Positions 13,391 through 25,900 of a stretch of 64,000 nt of DNA are shown here, in pieces. The notes beneath the pieces are model-generated. The model was not told where the DNA came from. It searched no databases and saw only the letters and a program-made list of their open reading frames with translations. The stretch's first letter is position 1. Every line of letters starts with the position of its first letter. Location: the NCBI GenBank assembly GCA_003956705.1, contig QZCP01000667.1, forward strand, positions 74,426 through 138,425, given 5' to 3'. The position numbers and the translations under genes are program-made. The stretch is from Brevipalpus yothersi. Lineage: Eukaryota > Arthropoda > Arachnida > Trombidiformes > Tenuipalpidae.

Positions 13391-16300
13391 TAAAGGTATT
13401 CAGTATAGAAGGCCTGAGGTAATGTTACTGGATTCAGTGCGAGGCAGAAGATGATCGGTTGGTGATGGAGAATCGTTTTTCTTCTCTATCGATTGGAAAA
13501 ACAGTTCAAAGTTTGATGCTCATTGTATAACGATAACCGATATTCTGCAAAAATGTGGCAGTTAGCTTAGTGAGTGAGAGAGAGAAGTGAGAAGAGAGAG
13601 AGAGATCAAAAAAGATGATCACTTGGAAAGATCAATACTAATTATATACACCAGTCAATCAGATCATTCGTGATACCGCCTTTTTTCGACTGTGAACCAT
13701 GAAATATATTGTCAATATCAGTCGAGCATTCGAGTATCTGATTTACACGAGCTCAGAACGAAATTCGGGATCATCTCGATGGATCAACATTTTCATCGAT
13801 AGACCATTCAATTTATGATGCTACTGCTACTGCTAAAATTTTGATACTTGGAAAACAATTTTTTCACTGTTACTTTTGTTCCACTCATTTGGTCAAATGA
13901 ATTTTGTGTCTCTCTATGAATTATATTGACAAGTGAGTCATCATTCGATTTGTTGCACTGACCAGAGGATATTGTGCCTATCGGATCACTTCTGTATCAT
14001 GAAGTCGATTTTTTGTTTCATGATAATTTTATCCATTGGAGAGGTAAGATTAATCGTAAATTAAATTGTTTCCAAGTGCATTCAATTGCGAAAGTGAGTC
14101 AATTTATCTAATGAAAAAAAACATAAATTTCTCAATCACTTCACACACACACACACACAAGTTTCCACGATACTTTGCAAATGGTAAAGAAATCGATTCC
14201 AAGACTGATCTTCAGGAAGAAGAATCTCTGTCCGATTCATCAGATCTACTTCGATCGGATGTCTATTCGCCAAGTAAATCGAAACCAATCCACCATCATC
14301 ACCACTATCAAGCCACCCCATCTGTTGAAGATGAGCCATATCGTGCCAATAGTGCGGAAGGAGGACCATGGCCATTGGAGAGGCCTGATGTACCCCAGAT
14401 AAAGGGTATTCATGTTCGGTGTGAAAAAAGTTCCATGAGAGTTAAAGTTGATTTTGATAGGCCATTTTTTGGTGTTATATTTAGTAAAGGTCATTACAAT
14501 GATCCCAAATGTGTCCACTCGACACCCAATTCAGGCCAATCAGAACTTAACTTTGAACTATTGATGGGCACATGTGGTATGATCGGTTCAGAGGAACGAT
14601 CGACAGCCGATCAAATCGGTGGACCAACCAATAAGCCATGGCTATTCACCGAAGCCACTGTGGTCATCCAGCATGATCCACAGGTCCAGGAAATATGGGA
14701 TCAAGCGAGACGCTTACGGTGTACATGGTATGATTATTATGAGAAGAAGGTGGCTTTCAAATCGTTGGATGTTGAAATGATGGAAGCTGTGACAGCCAAT
14801 TTTTTGGGTGACAATATACAGTGTTGGATGCAAATACAAGCCGGTAAAGGACCATTTTCCAATGAGATCAATGGAATTGTTAAAATTGGTCAAACAATGA
14901 CCATGGTGTTGGCAATTAAGGATGATGATAATCGATTTGATATGTTGGTTCGAAATTGTGTTGCACATGATGGTAAAAATAAGCCAATCCAACTAGTGGA
15001 TGAGTATGGATGTATTACTCGGCCACGAATAATGTCCAAATTTAAGAAGGCCAAAAATTTTGGATATGCTGCCTCAGTGGCTGCGTATGCCTACTTTCGG
15101 GCATTCAAATTTCCCGATTCTGTTAATGTTCATTTCCAGTGTGTCATTCAAGTATGCCGTGAAAAATGTCCACTACCAAGTTGTGCGGTCAGTTCAGAGC
15201 CAGTATTCCAACCGGACGGAGAATATGGTTCCGGTGGACCGATTGCGGAAGAAACTCGAACTGTGATTTCGGTTAGCCGTCATGAAGGTGGTCCTGTGGT
15301 ATCATCCTCATCTTCATCATCATCTTCATCCTCTTCATCCTCATCACCAGTAGCAGCAGCAAGTGCTGCAATGATTAGTGGCAATCAATCGCCACCCAAT
15401 TTTGGTCCATCATCAGCAATTCGAATAAGTCCTCATGATCATACGATATCACGACTTGTGAGTGCTAACAGTGGACCGTTAACTTTTGGTGAACATAATC
15501 GAAGTTGGCCACTGCCCGGGGCTGCTGTGGTCAGTACTAAGCATAGTATATCATCAATTTCGATGGACAAATCGAATGGACTATCAAATGGACATGGTCC
15601 AGTATATTCACGGCGAAGTCGTCGACAAGCATCGACATCATCACTTGCCGCAGCGGTAACAGCATTGATGGGAATACCATACACAACTGATGTGACCACA
15701 CATAAGATGATTCGAGTTGTGGCTCCAGGTGATATGGCCACCCAAAGTGATACATTTACCACTACTGATGCCAATATAATTGATATATATTCCAGTTCAT
15801 TGGGTCTGGAGGAGGCACAATATTGTGTGTCCAGTATGAAATTTACAATCGGATGTCTTGTGTTAGGTTTCATATTAGTTCTTGTCTCTTTATTGGCCAT
15901 TTTCTTATACATTAGACTTGGCCTACTCAATCGATCCTTCAATATGCCAGTTAAGGAAAGTGTTTTGTATGAAACTTTGGATTCAACCAAGATTCCCACC
16001 TTGAGAAGTCTTACCGTTAATATGTCAGGTGAAGCAACATGTTGATACTGGGTGAGTGAGTGAATGATGATAAATATTTACCCATGAAAAGATAAGATTT
16101 ATATATACATTTTGTTTGATTATTGATTGTAATAAACAGATAGTTTTTTAATTTATTATAATCTTAGAGTGGCTATGATGTACAGATTATGGCAATGATG
16201 ATGATGATGATGATGATGATGATATTTTTGATATTAACTATTTTTTTACCAACTTACCAAAAATTTTCGATTCTATATGATTTTTTTTTCTTTTACCACT

Positions 16301-16899
16301 GATCTAAAAACCTCTCTCTCTCTCTTCCACTTTATCGATGACCTGAATTCATTGGACCCTCAATCAGATTTTTTAACCATTCATCCGGCCTGAGAAAACG
16401 ATAATTTTTGATGATACATCAGCTCAGATACTGTATGTGTTTGTACACATACACACACGTAATAACGAAGCTTGACAAAAATTCAAGAGTCACTTAACCA
16501 CTTTTGGTGTTCAAGTAACGGTGAATGAGAGAACGTTCTAAAAGTTAACGGTAAACTTGAAGTTATGTTGCTCAAGGTCTCTCTCTCTCTTTCCTTCTTT
16601 CTTTCTTTCTTTCTCTTAATGCTTCAATTGTAGTTTGATCATATCTGTCAGCTCATCAGGAAGACAACGATTAACTTGTGCCACATTGAAATGATGGATA
16701 TACATACATATATTTAAAGTCTATTCGTCGGTATTGATATACATATACTATACTATATAGTCAAGAAAAACAATCACTTCCACTTGAAATTGTATTGTTT
16801 TCAGTTCCACTAGCAGAATGTTTATTCATTTGGAAAAATTGAGCTTTAATTAACTTTCACAATGAGCGGTATACTCGAAAATTATTTAAGGAAACACAA

Positions 16900-16946
<47 letters not shown>

Positions 16947-18504
16947 GGATATCTTTTTTCCGTTAGTCAAATTCTTACCTCATTTCACTTATGTACAATG
17001 ATAATAATACAATGTAATTAATATTATTATTTGTTTCCATTTTGATGTGTACAACTTGCGAAACTTTGCTAATCTAAAATTTCAAACATATATTTTTTAG
17101 AACTGAATCATCATTTTCACTTTTCGATACTCTTCAATTGAACATCATGCTTGTGTTGAGTTGATCAATTTATTTTTTAAGATTTTTCAAAAAAACTTAT
17201 CACTTTTAATACATTTTGAGTAGGCTTATCCAAATAATGGCTATCAACCCATGCCATACCCTCAACCCAATTATGGACCACAAAATGGACCTCCACCGCC
17301 ACCCCCTCCACCCCCTCCGATCCCATTTGATTTCAACAACGAATTTCCTGGTCTAGGTGTACCATTGGCTGGCACCAGTAATCAGAATAAGAAGCAAAAC
17401 ACTAACAACAACAACAACAACAATTTACCATTCTCTTTCCCTGGTTTCGGTGGCGGAGGTGGAGGTGGTAGCAATAATGGTGGCCAATCACAATTTCCTA
17501 GTTTACCAAATCTCGGAGGTGCCTCTCAAGGGTCCCAATTTCCGTCCATACCTAATATCGGAGGTGCTGGAGGGACAGGATTTAATCCAAGTGAATTTGG
17601 TTTACCAACAGCCAGTAATGCCAATGATAATCTCAATGATTTTGGTGATCTTGGCGGAAATGGTGGCCAATCGAACAATGCTGGGGGTGGCGATTTTCCA
17701 TTCCTGGGTGGCAATAGTAATCAAGGAAACAGTGGATCTGGAGATGATTTTGGTTTTGGAGGTAAGATTCAATGAATTTCTTGGAATTTCTCGAAATAAA
17801 CTTGATCAATCAGATTAAAGTGTTTTGAGTTTCTCTGCTGTTATCAAATGCCGATGAAAAACTAAGAAAACAGTTTAATTAATTTCATGCTCTTCTCAAT
17901 TCTCTATTCATTAGGTGGTAATAATAATAATAATAATAATGCTGGTGATGATTTTGGACTCGGTGGAGGCAACAGTAACAACAACAACAATAACAATCAA
18001 AATGAATTCAATTTTGGACCTGGCTCAGGTTCTGAGAATATATTTGATATCAACATTCCATCGCCGACATCAATTGAGCCCGTGAAAGTTGTATCATCAT
18101 CCATTATGGTTGAAGATAGAAGGGCTAAAGGTGACGATGGAACTTTGAATGGCACCAAATTGATGAGTAATGGACAATCAGGCAGTCAAGAGAGTGTGAA
18201 AAAATTGTCGAAAGTGAAACGAGAAACTGGGGACAGTCAATCAGATGATGCCGGTGAATCAGAGCGAAAAGTGGCCATCAATTCATCAACCACTGCTACC
18301 ACTATTGCCACTACTACTGATGGGCCGGTAACATCTTCATCGAGTAATCAAGGAATTTATAGTGATCTTGATGATGCTGCTGATGAGCCGGTAAGCTTTG
18401 ATTTTGATCCTGAAAGTGCTTACGGAATGCTCAACGTTGATCCACGATATCAAAATCCTAATCAAGGTGTTTACAGTAATTATCCCGATTATAGGGTCCA
18501 TTAA
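9935..18504 (+). CDS. Secreted Asn/Gln/Gly/Pro-rich protein (three exons)
   Basis: Exons 9935-10288, 17224-17761 and 17915-18504 join in frame (phase 0, then phase 1) to give 493 residues. Residues 1-30 look like a signal peptide with core CFFIWCLIMC. The rest is low complexity: Asn/Pro/Gln/Tyr-rich in exon 1, a poly-Pro run and Gly/Asn/Phe-rich segments with FPSLPNLGG and FPSIPNIGG in exon 2, and an acidic Ser/Thr-rich tail in exon 3. KVKRET is a possible proprotein-convertase site. I do not recognise a family; a cuticle, silk-like or other extracellular matrix role is only a guess. The join across the 6.9 kb intron is inferred from phase, splice signals and matching composition. The alternative is two genes: exon 1 reading on to a stop at 10312, and a separate one at 17.2 kb. 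The ZP gene lies inside intron 1. Confidence 0.6.
11914..11945. repeat. (GA)n microsatellite
   Basis: About 16 GA units within intron 1 of the secreted-protein gene. Confidence 0.93.
13340..13386. repeat. (GA)n microsatellite
   Basis: About 23 GA units, roughly 610 bases upstream of the ZP-protein start codon and therefore possibly in its promoter region. Confidence 0.94.
13999..16045 (+). CDS. ZP-domain transmembrane protein, dusky/miniature/dusky-like family
   Basis: Exon 1 (13999-14043) encodes MKSIFCFMIILSIGE and joins in phase 0 to exon 2 (14162-16045) across a 118-base intron, giving 642 residues. A signal peptide fills residues 1-21, with probable cleavage at YFA/NG. The ZP domain spans about 96-355 and shows the family-typical CTWYDYYEKKV, QCWMQIQAGKGPF, KIGQTMTMVLAIKDDD and RNCVAHDGK. 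A poly-Ser run (about 396-412), a furin-type site RRSRR (about 499) and one transmembrane helix (about 577-602) follow, then a short cytoplasmic tail. Drosophila relatives organise apical extracellular matrix and shape wing cells, denticles and trichomes; this role is inferred. Which of the three paralogues it matches best cannot be decided here. The gene lies wholly inside an intron of the secreted-protein gene, on the same strand. Confidence 0.93.
16131..16136 (+). terminator. Polyadenylation signal of the ZP-domain gene
   Basis: AATAAA lies 86 bases after the ZP-gene stop, a typical position. If it is used, the nested gene ends independently of the host transcript that must read through it. 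Confidence 0.65.
16195..16222. repeat. (ATG)n trinucleotide repeat
   Basis: About nine ATG/GAT units just after the 3' end of the ZP gene, inside the host intron. Confidence 0.9.
16223..17223. other. Intron 1 of the secreted-protein gene, right part
   Basis: About 1 kb without coding potential. It contains TC patches near 16315 and 16580 and the CT array at 16902-16940. It ends in a T-rich tract and TAG acceptor before exon 2 at 17224. Confidence 0.5.
16902..16940. repeat. (CT)n microsatellite
   Basis: About 19 CT units on the plus strand, 280 bases upstream of exon 2 of the secreted-protein gene. It is in the opposite orientation to the other long GA runs of intron 1. Confidence 0.94.
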
Positions 18505-19741
18505 TTGGCAACTATTGAGGAATCATCATAAAAACAGTGGCAAAAGAAGCTGACCAAAGGCGTATTCTTCGATGTAACATCATCATTGACTTTTCTCGAT
18601 TATTTTATCTATTTTAATTATAAATTTGAATAATAATTATTATTTCTAATAACACTATGATGAGTGCATCAATTTTTTTTCTATTCCTTTCATACAATGA
18701 AGGACAGTGTTGATCGATCATTTCATTTTCAATAAAAAACGATATCATTTTTCCACACACAAAACCAATAAATTGGGAAACATTCATCAATTGATTGATC
18801 AATTAATTTCATTAATTAATTATTTTTTTATTGTGCTCAATAAAATGGGGCATTTGCTAGTGTTGATGTAATTTTTTCTTGGGAAAATATCAACACTATG
18901 GACGGTGATGTCTAATAGATTTATCTGAAGTAGAGAAAAATTGTTTGAAAAAAAAGTGAAAACTTAAAAGTTGTTTTATCATTCAAAGTTTTTGCGAAAA
19001 AAGATTTGGTGATGAAATTATTTTCTTTTCCTTCTCATTTCAGCTTCTTGGCAGACTGAAAGCCATGTTAATTAATGATGATGACTAGAACTCATATTCA
19101 GAAGCGAAATTTGAATGAATTTTCGATTTTCTTTTATCGTTAGATTTTGCTAAGAAATAAAAGAATTTCTCGCTTGTTTCAATGCGATGAAAAATGATAA
19201 TGAGAAAGATGAGAAGAACAAATGGAATTCTTTTTTCCCTATCAATTCACGCCAAAAAATACTGAGGTTTTTTTATTCTTATGTATCAGGTGAAACTTTT
19301 TCAGCCTCTTGGGTGACTTGAGATTATCGTGATGTCTTTTCACCATGTTATATCCATATATATATGTATTCATGATGCTGGCATAAATTGAATGAGTGAT
19401 AATGGCTCATTTCGTTCGCAAAAATATGATTATTTTCTTCTAAACAGGAATTCAACAGAATGATATTTGGCAGATGTGTGTCTTTGTGTGTTTTTTATGA
19501 ATCATGGGAACAACGTTTTTTTTCTTTGAGTTAATCGTTTGTTTTTTCTTGTCAAAAATCTTGCATGATTTGTCTTGGCCCATTCAATTGCTATAACTTG
19601 CATTATTCGGTAGTGTATGTTTTGGCTTGAGAATGAGAATAGAAGTCAATTTTTTTCGGAGATTCATTTCATGGCAATCTGGAGGAAGATAGTATCTGTT
19701 CTTCGACTTGAAAGATTAATATTCAAATTAATCTGAAGTCA
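18505..19741. other. Convergent 3' region between secreted-protein gene and ankyrin
   Basis: Two genes point at each other here and the stretch holds no coding sequence I can support. A plus-strand AATAAA at 18839-18844 (and one at 18731-18736) serves the left gene. The ankyrin signal lies at 19742. About 900 bases separate the two inferred 3' ends. Confidence 0.55.
18839..18844 (+). terminator. Polyadenylation signal, secreted-protein gene
   Basis: AATAAA lies 335 bases after the stop codon; another hexamer sits at 18731-18736. Which one is used cannot be told from sequence. Confidence 0.45.
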
Positions 19742-19747
19742 TTTATT
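19742..19747 (-). terminator. Polyadenylation signal of the long ankyrin transcript
   Basis: AATAAA on the minus strand, about 135 bases after the stop of the last ankyrin exon (19880). It supports that exon being terminal. Confidence 0.55.
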
Positions 19748-19879
19748 GAGGGACCTTCATCGATTATTCTTGGAATCTTTGCTTCTGTGTGAAAAAAATA
19801 TGCATAAACAAGCGAAAAAATTTTAATTGATTAATTGAAGATTCTCGACTATTGACTGAGCAAACCAAAAAAATAGGAT

Positions 19880-19938
19880 TTAAAATACAAACCTCGCTGA
19901 ATTACTAGATTTAGACTTGCTTCCATGCGAGTCGGAAT
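19880..19938 (-). CDS. Ank2: Ankyrin last exon, long 3' form
   Basis: The acceptor CATTCAG precedes a phase-1 exon encoding DSDSHGSKSKSSNSARFVF and a TAA stop. A weak donor-like GTTTGT inside the last codons is the alternative reading, but the AATAAA 135 bases downstream favours a terminal exon. It is short, hydrophilic and Ser/Lys-rich, with no known motif. Confidence 0.55.
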
Positions 19939-22900
19939 CTGAATGGAATGAAAAATCATCAAGAAAAAAGAGGAATGATAAAGAGAAACACAATTAGCAA
20001 TCAACCAGATTAATTGCAAATCTTAAGCAATCAAAATAGCTCTTCTTCTTTTCGAAAGCATTTACAGGGTGATGTATGTATATGAGAGAGGGACTAATTG
20101 ATAGGAAAGGTAAGGTAAAGTTTGGATGGTTCGGTGATCAGAGAAGTGGTCCATAAAATAACGGTCCGTGGCACTTTGGACGAAGTGTTATTCAAAATGA
20201 CATGATTAACGATTCGGAAAAAAATAGGCAAGCGATAAAAATCAAAAGCTATCAACAACAGACATTACATTTCAGCATACATACACAAATATATTTACAC
20301 AAGCAAATCATCACACAATGGTGACAACAACGATTAGCAGGCCAAATGAATCAATTAAGTAAAAAAGTGGCTAAAATCAAATAAATGGACATGAGACAAC
20401 GGAAGAACAACATTGATCGTGTTTATGGGTGGACAAAAAAAATGATATTAATAAGAATTATGGAAAAAATCAATATAAATTAAAATATTAAATCAGGGAA
20501 ATGTAATTGTTGTTGTTACCTAATTCGTGAGAATGACAATAGCAACTGTCTTCATCGATCAATTCTTCCTCTGTTTTATTACTTTCTATTTCTTCTTCTT
20601 CCTCTTCATTACGATCATGCTTGCTTTCTTCGTCCACTAATGAAAATGAAAGTATATCACACATCAATAAATCAGTATAACATTTCGTATGAATTGTTGT
20701 TGTTGTTGACTCGGAAAGAAAAAATGAATCAATAAATAAAACTCAATAAAGTAATTGAAACTTAATATATGTATATATATAAATGTATCAAAATATCATA
20801 ATATTGGATCCAGGTCATACGTTCACCGGAGAAAATGGATGAATGAATGGATGGGCTTGAGGTCAAAGGTCGAATAGGTCGGTATGGCAGAGATAGGAGA
20901 ATGAGGATGATTCTAAAAGGTGGAGGAATATCATCATCATCTGGTGGAAATGATTCTTTGCTCTAGCATAAGAGGAAAGATAGGTGTACTTGAGGAGAGG
21001 CCAGCGGTAAATAACGGTAAATCGAAAAAATATGTACACACATATATACACATGATCATTCTAAGGCCGGTAAGGTCAGCGGTCAAGAGGTGAGAAAGCG
21101 CTTATATTGCTTATACATGTCTGACTCTATGCTGGGTGGTGAAAAAGGGTGGTAATTTAAAAGCAGCATGATCGCGGTTTTTTTTGTGGGTTGGTGGGTG
21201 GCATTAAGTGAAACTACGGAAGCGAATATCAAGCACCATCGGTACCTTGATTATTATAGCTATCAGAGAAAGTATTATTATCATCATCTTTGGTGTGTTT
21301 ATCCATGGAGCTCTTCGATTCATCATCATCGGCATGTTGATGAACTTTAGCATCATCACTTGATGATGATGAAGTTGGCTTCATGTTCACTGTGGTGATT
21401 TGTTGCAATTCACTTCGATCACCAGACCAATGTTCAGTGAAATCAGTTATATCACGATCCGTATCATGGCCAATGAAGGTGATTGTTCGAACTTCTGGTT
21501 GTATGCAAATTTCTCTCTGAATGATCACTGGTTGACCATGATCATCATGAGTTTCGATCATTTCCTCTTGACAAATTGGTTCGAGAGTTGCAAATGATTC
21601 GATAAATTGTTGTCTCTCCTGATCACTATTAGGACCACGAAAAGATCGTGAATCAATTTGAGGACCTTCGATACTTTCTTGTCGAACTGTTCGAATCACT
21701 TTCACATTGCCACTTGGATCGACAATTTTTTGTTCAACAATCTGTTCAATTGATTCACCAGTTTTACTGTTTCTCATCAATTTGGCACGAAATTTTTCAT
21801 CTCCTGTCATTGGATGGCTACTTTTATCCTCATCACTTTCAGCATCTTTTGAGCTGCTTGATGAAGCTTTCGAATGGACTTTTGTCGTCTGATGACGAGA
21901 AAATGTTCTAGTTGTTCTAACACTACCATCAAGATCTACTTCTCGTACAACTTGCCATCCATCATCATCATCTATTGATTCATCTATATTGACTTTATCA
22001 TCATCCTTTTTATCTTTATCTTCATCTTCATCTTCTTCTTCCTCTTTTTTGGAAACTTCTTTCACACCTGGTAACGGTTTTTGTTCAGCAATTGGAGTCA
22101 CTTCACCTTCATCTTCGAATATTGGCTGCTGTGTAATACTGCCTAGTGAGGTGAAATCCATATCAGTTTTATCAAATTCATCATCATTTGGCACACTTTG
22201 AATACTTGAAGACATGGACATAAGTGCTGGACGATCGGAAGAAGAATCAGTACTGGACATCATCACAAATTGTGATTGTATCAGCTCATCTTCTTTGTCT
22301 CCTACTTCTGGTTGCACTTCTTCACCACTATGTAATGCTGGCTCCATACTTTCAAGCTGGTCAGCATCAGTTAATAGGGAACTTAAACCAATACTGATTG
22401 TACTCATAATCATTGGATTCATTTCATCATGCACAGATGTTGACAGTCCAGGCTTGGTATCTTCTCCACTTGATTGTATTTGAGAATTTTCCATACTTGA
22501 TCCGGAAACAGCACGAATATATGAATCTTGACGACTATTTCCGTTTCCTCTTGGAAATTTTTTATCATCATCAGATTTGACTACATCAATTCTTCTCCCA
22601 GAACCACCACCGACAACACCATTGTCAATCGATATGGAATGTAATGTTTTGTCAACAATAACAACACTAGATTTACTTTCACTCCCAACTTCCGCTGACC
22701 TTTCCTCGATTACACGACTTGAGGTCATGACCCGACGATCATCTTTACTCTCACCTGATTGACTAGACCCTTTGGGACGTCGTCCACTGGCACTTAACGA
22801 GCTTTCCGATTTTTGCATCAGATCATCAATTTCAGTCATTCGCTTTTCATAATCATCAGAATCGGAATCCGATTTACCATCACCAGAAAGTGTTTCCTGT

Positions 22901-25900
22901 GAATCGGATGCTTGACTTTCATGGCCCTCTTCGATTTCCGATAGTCTTGCCTGCTCTTCCCGGACAGCTTTCTCAATCAGCTCAGCTTGACGACATTCGG
23001 ATTCCAATCTCTCAAATTCTGTCAGCGAACTGATTGATCCACCATCATCTGTCCTACGATCACCAGTAACACTACCTGGTTTACCTGAGCCAAATGAGCC
23101 GATTGAATCTAATGAACCATGGCTACCTCTGGTTTTGGCTTCAGCTTCTAATTTTTCAAATTCTTGTAAACTAGAGCCAGTTGATGAGCCAGCATCTTCA
23201 CCAGCACTAGTTCGACTGGCAACACTAATTGGCTTACTTCGCTCAGTGATACCTGCTGATTGTGGTCGACCAGAGTCACCAGCATCATTTCCTCTTCCTG
23301 CTCCTTCTTCATCACCACCTTCTCCACCTCCTCCTCCTCTTCCTTCTCTTCCTCTTTCTCCTCTGGAAGTGGTCATCATCAAATCTTCTACACCTTCATC
23401 AATTTCTTCATGGGTATACAGATCACCGGTCAACGGAAATGAATCTTGGGCAGCCTGTATTGCTGCCACATCTTTACTGGTTCCCATCATCATCATACCA
23501 TCTTCCGTCATCAACATGTACATTTCACCTTCCGATATGGGACTTTTCTCATACGAATCATCCTCATACTGGCCTATCGATGTAGCTGGTGGCGGAGGAA
23601 TTGATGAACTACCCAAATCTGCCGGTGGAACCGGTGACATTGGCCGGCCATCATCATCGGCACCATCTGTGGGTATCATCGATTCACCGGATGCACCGGG
23701 ACATGGAATTTCGGGACTAAGATCGTATGATAATTGATGTCGTGCTCTCTCCGATAGTATACTACTGGCTATACTGCTCTGTGATACTAGTGGAGTGTCG
23801 GTAGCATTATTGTGTTCCGAGGATTCATGAGAATTGATTGATGATGATATACAGCTACCATGATGATCTGAATTACGACTTCCACTGATACCACTTGTAC
23901 TTGTATTACCACCACCTAAACTTACCCCACCACCACCACCGCCACCCATTCCACCGGCACCGGTAGAGGTGGCCTCTGAACTTGGATCATGATCATCAAC
24001 CGCCAATGGACCATTTGATGTACCTATTTCAAATTGGGATGATGATGATGACATAAATTCCATAGATTCAATAGCTACTCTTTCTCCTCCACCTCTTTCT
24101 TCATCTTCTTCTCCTCCTCCTACTCTGCCTGAACCTTCACCTTCATGACCTATCCAGCCTCCACCAACACAACCACTTCCATAATCCTCACCGGAAGACG
24201 ATGATGTTGGCTGATTAGTTGCCGAAGTGGAATTATTGTTCTCTAAACTATTGTTTCCCGATGCATCATTCGAATTATTGGCCAAATTTACAGCGGTTCC
24301 AATATCAGATGATAGCCATGTGGATGAATCTTCTGTTGATGGTTGAGCTAGATCATCGGTTGACAAATTGATGAGTTGAGCTGTGAACGATGAGGTCATT
24401 TCGGTACCTTCCAAAAGGTCACCACCGGATGTACCACCTCCACCTCCACCACCATCACCAATATCAATTGAAGTAATCGTTTCCTTGGTGGTGGTTATAC
24501 ATGTGATAGTTTCGGTAAATTCTTGATTCGATGTGGATATCAATTCAAATGGACTAGTATCATGACTCTTATTTTCAATCATTTCCCATGATGATGAACT
24601 TTGCCCGATGAAAGGAGCTTCAATACCACCCCGGATAACATCTTCCGGAATTTCTCTTTCATATGGTTCCTTAATAGAACTATCATTTATCGGTGTACTT
24701 TGACCATCATCATCATCCTCATCATCCTCATCATCCGCATCACCAGCAATTTTATCACGTGATCCAGCATCCCGTTGATGATCACTCAGACCAGTGATCA
24801 GTGTTTCACTGGCTTCGGATGACAGTTCACCAAGTTGACCAGAATCTGAATCAACCGATATGGTTGAGTGGCGTGATGATTGAGCAGTTTCATATGATGT
24901 TGATGTGGTCAATGTGGTATCTTGAGATGATGCGGCGGTCATATAGCTGGTTGAAGTTGCACCACCTTGAGATGTTAAACACGATTCATATTCAGACAAT
25001 CCAGTGCCACTGCCTCGACTGGATGGTAGAATGTGATCAAAATCACCGGATGTTGGACGACTAGATCCGGTACTGCGACTTGAGTCAATATCGGAAACAC
25101 ATGATTGAAATTTACGATCACTTGATGGTGTTGAACTTAGTCCACCACCGCCAGCACCCATACTGGTACTGAGACGATCGGAATCGGATGATTTACGATA
25201 TTCACGAGTGACACTATCGTCAAGTGATTGATGATTATCTCGATTCTTATTTCGCAATCGAACAACATCAGTACCACTTGATCTATCTAAACTATCACTT
25301 GAAACCTAGAAAAGGAAGGGCAAAAGTTACTCAAAAGTAGTGAAAATTTTTGTTCAAGAATTTATCCTCAAGAGAATAATTTTTCCCTCGAAAATTTTCT
25401 CATCATGATTGAAAAGCCGATCGCTAATTACGTGAGAAACGTTATTCCTCATTATATACAAAACAGGATGGAATTGGAATGAGATTCTCTTGTGCTGTAA
25501 TTTCATCTCTCTCTCTCTCTTCATTACGCATCCTGATGAGCAATGTTTTCACATAATATTTTGAATTGGCATGAGGAATGTTGTTTCTGATTCGAACTGA
25601 TTAATTGTGGGAATGACTGATAGTAAATTGGTAAAACTACTCACCTCTTTGACTAGAGTTTCACCAGAGGTGAATGATTTACTGATAGTTTCAGTTTTTG
25701 CCTCTTCAAATTCAATCTCTTTGATTACCACTTTGTCTGGACTGATCATCATTTTATCCATATCCTGGACACCGCAAACACTTGTGGATGCTTTTTCCAA
25801 TGATGCCGCTTTCGCATGGGCTTCCCGGACAGTTCTCATCACATCATCATTAGCATCTCTTGGCTCCAAAACAACCGATTCCTCTCCACCAGGCTCAACC

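Larger units (their letters stand above)
10289..13998. other. Intron 1 of the secreted-protein gene, left part
   Basis: This stretch of about 3.7 kb has no supportable coding sequence. The short open frames (for example 11042-11353, 11697-11900 and 12313-12633) lack family similarity and have biased composition. It contains GA arrays at 11914-11945 and 13340-13386 and TC patches near 11390-11405 and 12520-12560. The right end should contain the promoter of the ZP gene that starts at 13999. Confidence 0.5.

Noticed and set aside
23135..23737. Plus-strand 200-residue Ser/Pro-rich open frame opposite the ankyrin exon
   Set aside because: It is antisense to Ser/Gly/Asp-rich coding sequence, which gives Ser/Pro-rich shadows. 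No start context or splice evidence.
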